Of a stretch of 60,638 bases of DNA, positions 43,097 to 50,468 are shown piece after piece. Origin of the DNA: Scatosoma sp045613545 (GTDB taxonomy: Bacteria > Bacillota > Clostridia > Christensenellales > Borkfalkiaceae); NCBI GenBank assembly GCA_045613545.1, contig JAZLBD010000017.1, forward strand, positions 1 to 60,638, given 5' to 3'. The notes under the pieces are model-generated. The model was given only the letters and a program-made list of their open reading frames with translations. It did not search any database and was not told the origin of the DNA. Numbering within the stretch: the stretch's first letter is position 1; every line of letters starts with the position of its first letter. The position numbers were made by a program, and so were the translations under genes.

Positions 43097-43969
43097 ATGG
43101 AAAATTTTAGAAAAATTAGTCGAAACACCCCGCTTTACCCGTTCAAATGGTTAAAAAAGCACTTGCAGATAGAGGGTAATCTGTTCGGGAAGTTGGAGGG
43201 ATTCAATCTTTCGGGGTCTATCAAGGTACGCACCGTGGCGTCTATTTTAGAGAGTTTGCAAAAACGAGGACTGTCGCAAGGGGCGGAAATCGTAGAAGCG
43301 ACGAGCGGAAACACAGGCGTTGCGCTCTGTCAACTTGCGCCGACGATAGGCTGTAAACCCGTTTTATTTATGACGGATGAGGCGTTTGAAAGAAAAAGGG
43401 AACTTTTTCGTAGTCTCTCCGCTACTTGTATGCTTTCCCCTACCGAACTTGGTATGAAAGGCGCACGTGCGCATATGCACACCTATTTATCCGAGCACCC
43501 GTCCGCCGTCCCTTTAGAGCAATTCTCTTCGCCTTACGGACCGCTTGGGCAAAAGGAAGTAGGCGAAGAGATTTTGGCAGAGCTTCCAAACGTAAACTGC
43601 ATTTGCGCAGGCGTAGGCACGGGGGGAACGGTTATGGGGATCGCAAAAGCGATTGAGAAATCCCCTCAAACCAAACTCTACGCCGTAGAGCCTGCCTCCG
43701 CACCAAACCTTTCGGGCGGAAAGATTGCTCCCCATAAGTTATACGGCCTAGGCGCGGGGTTTTATCCGTCTTTGTTTAACCCTTCCGCTTGCAGTGGTAT
43801 TTGGCAAGTCCAAGACGAGGAGGCGGAGGAAATGGTGAAGCTCGCTTTGCGATGCGAGGGAATTTTACTCGGCAATTCTTCGGGAGCGTCTCTCGTTTGC
43901 GCCGTACGGTATTTACGTCAGCACCCCGGTCACGTCGCCGTGGCGATTTGTCCCGATTTCGGACGATAA
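43097..43969 (+). CDS. cysK: Cysteine synthase family PLP enzyme
   Basis: 290 residues, slightly short of the usual 305-310. The PLP lysine is in GFNLSGSIKVRTV (SGSIK, usually PGSVK/GGSIK). EATSGNTGVAL is the phosphate/substrate loop, AGVGTGGTVMGIAKAI binds PLP phosphate, and GNSSGASL provides the C-terminal serine. It makes cysteine from O-acetylserine (or phosphoserine or serine in some clades) and sulfide. Encoded alone, divergent from the opp operon, with its own terminator. Confidence 0.88.
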   Translation: MENFRKISRNTPLYPFKWLKKHLQIEGNLFGKLEGFNLSGSIKVRTVASILESLQKRGLSQGAEIVEATSGNTGVALCQLAPTIGCKPVLFMTDEAFERKRELFRSLSATCMLSPTELGMKGARAHMHTYLSEHPSAVPLEQFSSPYGPLGQKEVGEEILAELPNVNCICAGVGTGGTVMGIAKAIEKSPQTKLYAVEPASAPNLSGGKIAPHKLYGLGAGFYPSLFNPSACSGIWQVQDEEAEEMVKLALRCEGILLGNSSGASLVCAVRYLRQHPGHVAVAICPDFGR

Positions 43970-43971
43970 AA

Positions 43972-44003
43972 AAACACAAGCCGTCAAAACTTGTGTTTTA
44001 CTT
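43972..44003. terminator. Terminator shared by cysK and the zinc-ribbon gene
   Basis: AAAACACAAG pairs with CTTGTGTTTT and has T-rich or A-rich flanks on both sides, between convergent genes. Confidence 0.82.
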
Positions 44004-44010
44004 TTACTCT

Positions 44011-44505
44011 TTACGCGTCTAATTTATTCCCACACTTTTCGCAATAATCGTTTTGATAATGATTGACGTGTTTACAACGCGCGCATTCTTTTTTAACTTT
44101 TGCGCCACACTTGGAACAATAATAACTTTCCGCGCCCGTCGTTTGACCGCAAACGGGACAATGGTTTCCAACCACCTCGTCAATTACGTTCGTCGTGTAG
44201 CCAACGATGATGATTTTTCCACCAAGACCAGCCAATACCGTTCCGATACCGCCCACGATTCCACAAGGAAGGAAGAGAATAAACGGCACCAAAAATCTTG
44301 CGGTAAACCCGTTTGAACCAAACGCGTCGAACCCCGCCGTCGCAATGAGGACGAAACAGACGAAAACGCCCAAAAAACCACCGATCGCCATCGGCAATCC
44401 AATACGCAACAGTTTGTTTCTTAACTTTTTCGCTTTTTCGCAATTAGCCACGGTTTTGACGTCTGCGTTCAAAGCTTTTATCGTGTCTTGTAATCCCCTA
44501 AACAT
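44011..44505 (-). CDS. Membrane protein with two zinc ribbons
   Basis: 164 residues; no named family recognised. Two membrane segments lie at about residues 34-56 (LPMAIGGFLGVFVCFVLIAT) and 70-95 (FLVPFILFLPCGIVGGIG). The C-terminal 50 residues hold two treble-clef-like zinc ribbons, CPVCG...CSKCG and CARCK...CEKCG. The ribbons are probably cytosolic. Start ATG 44505 follows AGAGGTTGAA. Downstream of tcdA by 24 bp and probably co-transcribed with it. Function unknown. Confidence 0.75.
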   Translation of the reverse strand: MFRGLQDTIKALNADVKTVANCEKAKKLRNKLLRIGLPMAIGGFLGVFVCFVLIATAGFDAFGSNGFTARFLVPFILFLPCGIVGGIGTVLAGLGGKIIIVGYTTNVIDEVVGNHCPVCGQTTGAESYYCSKCGAKVKKECARCKHVNHYQNDYCEKCGNKLDA

Positions 44506-44529
44506 TTCAACCTCTAAGCTCCTTCGTTT

Positions 44530-45210
44530 TTATTTGATTAAATCCTTAATCACTTCTCCAGCTAAAATCAAACCTGCTACGCTCGGCACGAAAGCGATGC
44601 TCGCAGGCGCTCGCTCTTCGCTTTGCAAAGGCTGTTCCTTGGAATACACTACTTTGAGGTGGAAAATCCCTTTTTCCTTTAACGCGCGACGCACGGCGCG
44701 GGCGAGGGGACATACGCTCGTTTTGGATATATCGGCGACCTCGAACTGCGTAGGGTCGAGCTTATTCCCCGCCCCCATTGCGCTGATGACGGGAATGCCG
44801 AGACTCTTCGCTTTCTCGACGATCGAGACCTTTGCTTTGACCGTATCGACCGCGTCTATCACGTAGTCGTACGACGAAAAGTCGATTTCCTCCGCCGTTT
44901 CGGGCAAATAGAACAAATCGTACGTTTCCACCTCCGTCGTGGGAGAAATGGACGAGATACGCTCTTTCATCACGTCTACTTTTTTCCGTCCGACCGTATC
45001 CGTCGTGGCTATGATTTGGCGATTGATATTCGATAGCGCCACCGTATCGTGATCGACGAGCCCTATTTTCCCCACACCGCTACGGACAAGCGCCTCGACG
45101 GCGTATCCGCCCACACCGCCCACGCCAAAGACGAGGACGGCGGAACGGGTGAGTTTATGCACGTTTTCTTCGCCGAGCAACTGCGCGGTTCTCGATAATT
45201 CTTCTCGCAT
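44530..45210 (-). CDS. tcdA: tRNA threonylcarbamoyladenosine dehydratase (TcdA, ThiF family)
   Basis: 226 residues from ATG 45210, one base after the P-type ATPase stop codon. ThiF/E1-like nucleotide motifs: VFGVGGVGGYAVEALVRSG, LVDHDTVALSNINRQI, YDYVIDAVDTVKAK. SMGAGNKLDPTQFEVADI followed by KTSVCPLAR is the TcdA (CsdL/YgdL) signature. It cyclises t6A37 of tRNAs to ct6A using ATP. The tight junction with the ATPase gene means translation is likely coupled, although the functions are unrelated. Confidence 0.9.
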   Translation of the reverse strand: MREELSRTAQLLGEENVHKLTRSAVLVFGVGGVGGYAVEALVRSGVGKIGLVDHDTVALSNINRQIIATTDTVGRKKVDVMKERISSISPTTEVETYDLFYLPETAEEIDFSSYDYVIDAVDTVKAKVSIVEKAKSLGIPVISAMGAGNKLDPTQFEVADISKTSVCPLARAVRRALKEKGIFHLKVVYSKEQPLQSEERAPASIAFVPSVAGLILAGEVIKDLIK

Positions 45211-45211
45211 A

Positions 45212-47872
45212 TTAACGGTTCTTCTTTTGGATACGGTTCGTAATGAGCTTGGAAATTTCGGCAAACGGGATTACCGTCACGGCAAGGCCGATTGCGATCA
45301 TATATTCTTTGAAGCTGATTGCGGTAAATTCAAACGCCGTGTTAAGCCCCGGTACGTAGATAACGCAAAGAGTTAAAAGGAAGGACAGTACGAACGCGCC
45401 CCACATAAATTTGTTTTGCTTTTTGATACTAAACAGCGAATGGTTAATCGAGCGCGCGTTGAACGCGTGGAACATTTCCGTCATGGAAAGGGTCAAGAAC
45501 GCCATCGTCATACCGTGTTCGTTCATGCCCTCGAAGGTCCATTCCCAATGCCCAGCCTCGATGTAGTGACCGATCCAATAGGAGAGTAACGTCAAGAAAC
45601 CGATAAACACCCCTTGAATGACGACGTTGACGCCGACGCCACCTGCAAAGATCCCCTCTTTACTATCGCGAGGTTTCCGTTTCATAAGGTCGCTCTCGCC
45701 GTCCTCCATACCGAGCGCCAGCGCAGGGAAGGTGTCCGTAATGAGGTTGATCCATAAAAGGTGCATAGGACGAAGAAGGGTAAAACCAAGCATCGTCGCA
45801 AAGAATACCGCAACCACTTCCGCAAGGTTGGAAGAGAGCAGGAACTGAATGGCTTTGCGGATATTGTCGTAAATTCTTCTGCCTTCGCCTACCGCCGTGA
45901 CGATGGTTGCAAAGTTATCGTCTTGGAGCACCATATCCGCCGCGCCTTTGGTCACGTCCGTACCCGTGATGCCCATACCGATACCGATATCCGCATTCTT
46001 GATACTCGGCGCGTCGTTGACGCCGTCGCCCGTCATTGCCGTGATATAACTCTTTTTCTTCCACGTCGTGACGATGCGTACTTTATGTTCGGGTTGCACG
46101 CGGGCGTATACCGAATATTGTTCGATAGCCTTTTCAAATTCCTCGTCGGGAATTTCCGCCATTTGAGCGCCGGTAATCGCTTGCGATTTATCGGTGATAA
46201 TACCGAGTTGTTTTGCGATCGCCACCGCCGTGTCGAGGTGGTCGCCCGTGATCATAACGGGGCGAATCCCCGCCGCTTTACATTCTGCAATCGCCGCTTT
46301 CACTTCGGGACGGATCGGGTCGATCATACCGGTAAGACCGAGGAAGATCAAATCCGTTTCGATATCTTGCGGTTCAAACTCTTTAGGAACGCTCGTATGC
46401 GTTTTGTACGCCGCCGCAAGTACGCGAAGCGCTTCGTCCGCCATACGTTTGTTCTCGCCTAATATCTCCTCTCTCTTTTCTTCGGTGAGCACCACCACTT
46501 TGCCCTTTTCCAGCACGTGGGTACAACGCTTTAACACCTCGTCGGGCGCGCCTTTCGTATATTGCACGATTTCCCCGTTCACGTCGTGAATGGTGGACAT
46601 CATTTTCCGCATACTGTCAAACGGCGCTTCCGCAACCCGCTTCGCGCCCTTTTCCGCTTTGTCAAAGCCGAGGGTGTACGCGTAGTTGACGAGAGCGCAT
46701 TCAGTAGGTTCGCCCTTCGCCTCTTTCGTGTCGGGGTCTAAAACAGCGTCCGAACATTCGCTCATCGCCCTACCTAAAAGCTCCTCGTCGTCGCTGTAAT
46801 GATCGACGACCGTCATTTTGTTTTGCGTGAGCGTACCCGTCTTATCCGAGCAGATCACTTGCGTACAACCGAGCGTTTCGACGGCGGTCAAACGCTTGAC
46901 GACGGCGTTCTTTTTCGCCATTTTCGTCATACCCATCGAAAGTACGATCGTCACGACGGTAGCAAGCCCCTCGGGGATCGCCGCCACGGCGAGAGATACC
47001 GCGATGATAAAGCTATCTAAAATCACTTCCAAGTGGAAGTCCATTTCGAGGAATAACTTAAACGCGAAGATGAAAACGCAAATCCCAAGCACGATAAAGC
47101 TAAGCACTTGCGAAAGCTTATTGAGGCGTTTTTGGAGGGGGGTCACTTCGTTTTCCGTCTGCGCCAAAATATCGGCGATCTTGCCCATCTCCGTTTGCAT
47201 ACCGGTTGCAACGACCACCGCTTTTGCTCTGCCGTACACGATCGTGCTACCCATATACACCATATTTTTACGGTCGCCCAAAGGCACGTCCTTTCCGTCT
47301 GCGGATACGAGTACGCCCGCTTGTTTATTGGCAGGAACGCTTTCGCCGGTGAGCGCCGCCTCTTCTGATTTAAGGGACGCTTCTTCGAGAATTCTACAAT
47401 CGGCGGGAACGGCGTCGCCCGCTTCCAAAACGACCACGTCGCCCACTACGAGCTCTTCGCTCTTCACGGCAAGCAGTTTACCGTCGCGAAGCACCTTACA
47501 AGTAGACGCGGTCATCTCTTTGAGGGCTTCTATCGCCTTTTCCGCGCGCCCCTCTTGCACCACGCCTAAAATCGCGTTGAGCAAAACGACGGCGATAATA
47601 ATGATACATTCCGCAAACGACTCGTTATGCCCTTGCAACCGTTCCAAAATAACGGTGACAAAATTGATTGCCGCCGCTACGAGAAGAACGATGATCATAG
47701 GGTTGACGAGTTGACTCAAAAAGCGTTGCAAAAGGGTGGTTTTCTTCCCCTCGGCAAGCTTGTTCGGTCCGTTTTCTTCCAAGCGTTTTTGCGCTTCCGC
47801 CTCGGAAATACCGTTTCCCGTAGAACCTACTTCGCGCAAGACTTCTTCCGCTTCGGACAAGTAATACTTCAT
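45212..47872 (-). CDS. Cation-translocating P-type ATPase (P2A; Ca2+/Mn2+ type)
   Basis: 886 residues. Cytosolic N-terminus, actuator TGES (EEAALTGESVPANK), phosphorylation site ICSDKTGTLTQNKMTV, KGAPDE nucleotide loop, hinge TAMTGDGVNDAPSIKNADIG, and about ten membrane segments. PEGLATVVTIVL in M4 and LLWINLITDTFPALALGMED in M6 (NxxTD) fit P2A pumps exporting Ca2+ or Mn2+. A probable yybP-ykoY riboswitch and terminator lie in the leader, which favours Mn2+ export, as for YoaB of Lactococcus. Start ATG 47872 follows AAGGAGATCA. Confidence 0.93.
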   Translation of the reverse strand: MKYYLSEAEEVLREVGSTGNGISEAEAQKRLEENGPNKLAEGKKTTLLQRFLSQLVNPMIIVLLVAAAINFVTVILERLQGHNESFAECIIIIAVVLLNAILGVVQEGRAEKAIEALKEMTASTCKVLRDGKLLAVKSEELVVGDVVVLEAGDAVPADCRILEEASLKSEEAALTGESVPANKQAGVLVSADGKDVPLGDRKNMVYMGSTIVYGRAKAVVVATGMQTEMGKIADILAQTENEVTPLQKRLNKLSQVLSFIVLGICVFIFAFKLFLEMDFHLEVILDSFIIAVSLAVAAIPEGLATVVTIVLSMGMTKMAKKNAVVKRLTAVETLGCTQVICSDKTGTLTQNKMTVVDHYSDDEELLGRAMSECSDAVLDPDTKEAKGEPTECALVNYAYTLGFDKAEKGAKRVAEAPFDSMRKMMSTIHDVNGEIVQYTKGAPDEVLKRCTHVLEKGKVVVLTEEKREEILGENKRMADEALRVLAAAYKTHTSVPKEFEPQDIETDLIFLGLTGMIDPIRPEVKAAIAECKAAGIRPVMITGDHLDTAVAIAKQLGIITDKSQAITGAQMAEIPDEEFEKAIEQYSVYARVQPEHKVRIVTTWKKKSYITAMTGDGVNDAPSIKNADIGIGMGITGTDVTKGAADMVLQDDNFATIVTAVGEGRRIYDNIRKAIQFLLSSNLAEVVAVFFATMLGFTLLRPMHLLWINLITDTFPALALGMEDGESDLMKRKPRDSKEGIFAGGVGVNVVIQGVFIGFLTLLSYWIGHYIEAGHWEWTFEGMNEHGMTMAFLTLSMTEMFHAFNARSINHSLFSIKKQNKFMWGAFVLSFLLTLCVIYVPGLNTAFEFTAISFKEYMIAIGLAVTVIPFAEISKLITNRIQKKNR

Positions 47873-47901
47873 CTTTCATTGATCTCCTTGTTTTCTCTTA
47901 T

Positions 47902-47954
47902 CAAAAAACTCATACGCTATGCTACCACGAATTGTGGCGACGGTGCGTATGAGT
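47902..47954 (-). terminator. Riboswitch-controlled terminator upstream of the P-type ATPase
   Basis: Minus-strand ACTCATACGC (47954-47945) pairs with GCGTATGAGT (47917-47908) and is followed by TTTTTT. The 5' arm overlaps the 3' strand of the aptamer P1 helix, so aptamer closure and terminator formation exclude each other. Confidence 0.85.
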
Positions 47955-48046
47955 CTTATTTTTTAAAACAGCCCCGGACGAAAAGTTCGTCGTTTTGTCG
48001 GGGTCCGCTACACAATATCTTTGTGCAAATTACTCCCTCATTCAAG
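47947..48046 (-). promoter_or_regulatory. yybP-ykoY (Mn2+) riboswitch aptamer
   Basis: The leader carries TGAG-GGAGTAAT at the 5' side and TAAGA-CTCA at the 3' side: P1 strands with the conserved GGAGTA-like and GAGA-like internal-loop halves of the yybP-ykoY class. A GC-rich inner hairpin (GACCCCG...CGGGGC) and a second stem (TTGCACAA...TTGTGTAG) fill the space. Ligand binding would hold P1 and prevent the terminator at 47902-47954, turning expression on with Mn2+. Recognised by eye; the second loop half is degenerate. Confidence 0.7.
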
Positions 48047-48067
48047 TATTCAATTACGAGCAATTTT

Positions 48068-48097
48068 ATTATACTTCTTTTTGCTCCCCTTTGTCAA
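48068..48097 (-). promoter_or_regulatory. Promoter of the P-type ATPase-tcdA unit
   Basis: Minus-strand TTGACA (48092-48097), 18 bp, TATAAT (48068-48073). It starts the riboswitch leader about 190 nt before the ATPase start codon. Confidence 0.85.
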
Positions 48098-48137
48098 CTT
48101 TTTTATGGAAAAAAGAGGAAAAATATTTTTAGCGGTA

Positions 48138-48938
48138 TTAATCCACTTTGTATTCGTCGTACCAAGGCTTCAAAATTCCGTGATATTTTTCCTTCCACGG
48201 CTTGTTTCGGCTCAAATAATGAATGACTTTCGCATTTTCTTTCACCCAACTTTCGTCGATTTTATCTCTATTTTCTCGGTTGTGCTTTCGAATCGCCCTT
48301 TCGGATAAATTATATATCTTATTTTCCACGAGCTCAATCCGATTGCCGTACAAGGTGGAAATCACGTCCTGATCGGGTAGGGCAAGCAAACATTTCCGAC
48401 GACGGATATAGTCGAGTACTTCTTGCATATCTTGTTCCTTTCTAAGCGCCTCGATATTCATAAGCAATATCCCCGTATTCGCGTACACGGTATCCCGCTT
48501 TGCTCCGTTTTTCGCGCGGATAATCCAACGAAGTACTTTGGAACGTACGTTCGTCGTCGCCACGAACAAATTCCCGTGAAACGGACGAGTATATAACGCG
48601 GATAAATCGCCGTTGATAATCATATCGCTATCGAGATATAAAATCCGATCGACCGTTTTCGGTAAAAAATCCGCCGCAAAAATACGGTAATAAATTTCCG
48701 TCGGCCAACGCTTTTCCGTTTTCGCGTGTTTTAAGATAGCGTCGTTAAATGCGACGGGTACGAATCGAATATGCGCAGGTAATTTCCCCTCCGCAACGTA
48801 CCGCTCGATATGTTCGCTCGTCACCTCTTTCGTTGCTATATAGACGGTGTGTTCCCCCTCGTTGTGAGCCGAAAAGGAACGAATCATCGCCGCGAAATAG
48901 GGCAGATATTTTTCATTGATAGCCGTTAGTATGTTCAT
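48138..48938 (-). CDS. Glycosyltransferase family 8 protein
   Basis: 266 residues from ATG 48938, preceded by AAGGTGG. NILTAINEKYLPYFAAMIRS at the start, RILYLDSDMIINGDLSAL with the DxD metal motif, YANTGILLMNIEAL, LPDQDVISTLYGNRI and the C-terminal VIHYLSRNKPWK are the GT8 set. It transfers a hexose from UDP-sugar with retention, typically to a lipopolysaccharide, glycan or protein. No other sugar gene is adjacent except galE 17 kb away. Own promoter. Confidence 0.9.
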   Translation of the reverse strand: MNILTAINEKYLPYFAAMIRSFSAHNEGEHTVYIATKEVTSEHIERYVAEGKLPAHIRFVPVAFNDAILKHAKTEKRWPTEIYYRIFAADFLPKTVDRILYLDSDMIINGDLSALYTRPFHGNLFVATTNVRSKVLRWIIRAKNGAKRDTVYANTGILLMNIEALRKEQDMQEVLDYIRRRKCLLALPDQDVISTLYGNRIELVENKIYNLSERAIRKHNRENRDKIDESWVKENAKVIHYLSRNKPWKEKYHGILKPWYDEYKVD

Positions 48939-48959
48939 AGTACACCACCTTCTCTTATT

Positions 48960-48987
48960 ATTGTAAAACATTTTAGAGAAAAGTCAA
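48960..48987 (-). promoter_or_regulatory. Promoter of the GT8 gene
   Basis: Minus-strand TTGACT (48982-48987), 16 bp, TACAAT (48960-48965), about 20 bp before the ATG. Confidence 0.7.
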
Positions 48988-49022
48988 TGGAAATATTTGT
49001 CTTTTTTTGTGAAATTTGGGTG

Positions 49023-50159
49023 TTATTTTCCGTTTTGTGGCCACGTTCGATAAGTTCTAAACCAATCGGTGTCTTTTAAGATCGTGTCGTTGTTGGAACA
49101 GGTGACGGTAAGCTCTCCCCCGTTGGAGGTGATGACGATATCCCCGTTCATAGAGGTAAATCCGCCCTTTTCCCCCGTCGCCATCGTCGTCACGTAAATT
49201 TTGTCGGTATAGGGAGCAACGCGGTCGATAAAGGCTTGCGAGGGGAATTGTTTTAACACGTCTTTCGTGTATTCCGTACTGCCCGCGCAACAACACACGC
49301 ATACGATTTCCGGTTTGATTTCAGAAAGCAAGTCGTCGTGCGAAGAGGTATCGCTTCCGTGATGCCCCGCTTTATACAGTTTACACTTCGGCAAATCGTT
49401 GTTTTCCACCAAAGATTTTTCTCCCGCCTCTTCCAAATCGCCCGTAAACAAATAGTGATTGTTCCCTTGGGAAAGTAGCGTGCAAACGGAATAGTTATTT
49501 TCCTTGCTCGATGTTTCTTCGTAATATTTTTGATAGAGGATTTGCAAAGAAATCGTCTGCTCGTCGTTCAAATAATAGGTACTTTTCGCCCCGTTCGTCT
49601 GCGTATAACATTCGAGCGCGGTATAGACGTTCGTCCCTTGCGACGCTAATTCTTGCACCCGCGTTTGGAAATACCCCGAAACTTTACTCGTGGTGTTCTT
49701 TTGCGTATAATAAATCACCGTACCGATTTCAAACGTATAGAGCAGTCCCTCCCCGTCCTCGGTTGCAAAAGCACCGATATGATCCTCGTGCGCGTGGGTA
49801 GCCACCACGTATTCGAGTACGCCGTCGGTACAGTAGCGTTCTATATAACTCGTGAGGGTGGGAATACTCGATTTCGTAGCGCCTGCGTCGATCAACACCT
49901 CTGTGTCGCCCACTTTGATAAGGGTACTATCGCCCGTCGCCCAAACGCCGAGCTCCATAAAATGAATGGACAGTTCCCCCGTGATAATATCTTCCGGCTC
50001 TTCCTCGTGTCCGTAATGCAAATGCTCGGGTAAGTAATCGTTCAAATATCCTTTTCTCCAAAGGAAATAGCCCGCGATAAGGGTGAGGATAAAAAGGATC
50101 GCCAAAACGAGAGCAAAGGTTTTGGGAATGCGAACGGTCTTTTTTCTTTTTCTTGCCAT
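49023..50159 (-). CDS. ComEC/Rec2-like metallo-beta-lactamase-fold hydrolase, membrane-anchored
   Basis: 378 residues. A basic N-terminus and one membrane segment (about 12-33, FALVLAILFILTLIAGYFLW) are followed by an extracytoplasmic MBL domain: VVATHAHEDHIGAF (HxHxDH motif), LFTGDLEEAGE and KAGHHGSDTSSHDDLL. The order matches the C-terminal hydrolase of ComEC without its channel. Such lone proteins may act as extracellular nucleases or phosphodiesterases (family knowledge; substrate unknown). Start ATG 50159 behind AAGGAGTAGTGT. The C-terminus ends shortly after the domain. Confidence 0.85.
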   Translation of the reverse strand: MARKRKKTVRIPKTFALVLAILFILTLIAGYFLWRKGYLNDYLPEHLHYGHEEEPEDIITGELSIHFMELGVWATGDSTLIKVGDTEVLIDAGATKSSIPTLTSYIERYCTDGVLEYVVATHAHEDHIGAFATEDGEGLLYTFEIGTVIYYTQKNTTSKVSGYFQTRVQELASQGTNVYTALECYTQTNGAKSTYYLNDEQTISLQILYQKYYEETSSKENNYSVCTLLSQGNNHYLFTGDLEEAGEKSLVENNDLPKCKLYKAGHHGSDTSSHDDLLSEIKPEIVCVCCCAGSTEYTKDVLKQFPSQAFIDRVAPYTDKIYVTTMATGEKGGFTSMNGDIVITSNGGELTVTCSNNDTILKDTDWFRTYRTWPQNGK

Positions 50160-50176
50160 ACACTACTCCTTGCGCT

Positions 50177-50208
50177 AAAAAAAGCCGAAATATTTTCGGC
50201 TTTTTGAA
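50177..50208 (-). terminator. Terminator of the pfl operon
   Basis: AAAAAGCCGAAA pairs with TTTCGGCTTTTT on the minus strand, followed by T's, a few bases after the glycyl-radical gene. Confidence 0.85.
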
Positions 50209-50217
50209 CGGTTGCTT

Positions 50218-50451
50218 TTACATACTTTCGTGAATCGTTCTTGCAATCACGTCGTCTTGTTGTTCTTTCGTAAGTTTGATAAAGTTTACCGCATACCCCG
50301 ACACACGAATGGTAAGTTGGGGATATTTTTCGGGATGCTTTTGCGCGTCGAGCAAGGTCTCACGGTTGAACACGTTGACGTTCAAGTGATGTCCGCCGTC
50401 CGCAACGTAAGCGTCTAACATATTTACTAAATTATCTACTCTTTTAGACAT
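50218..50451 (-). CDS. Separate glycyl-radical domain of pyruvate formate-lyase (GrcA-like)
   Basis: 77 residues. VADGGHHLNVNVFNRETLLD, HPEKYPQLTIRVSGYAV and FIKLTKEQQDDVIARTI are the last domain of PFL, with the radical glycine in RVSGYAV. It starts at its own ATG 50451 behind AAGGAGGAAACAGAGT, directly after a double TAA ends pflB. The preceding gene stops exactly where this domain would begin (676 + 77 residues is about one PFL of 754-760). So the enzyme is naturally split in two rather than broken by a random frameshift. E. coli GrcA/YfiD is a comparable stand-alone domain but is a spare part for a complete PFL. Confidence 0.92.
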   Translation of the reverse strand: MSKRVDNLVNMLDAYVADGGHHLNVNVFNRETLLDAQKHPEKYPQLTIRVSGYAVNFIKLTKEQQDDVIARTIHESM

Positions 50452-50468
50452 ACTCTGTTTCCTCCTTA

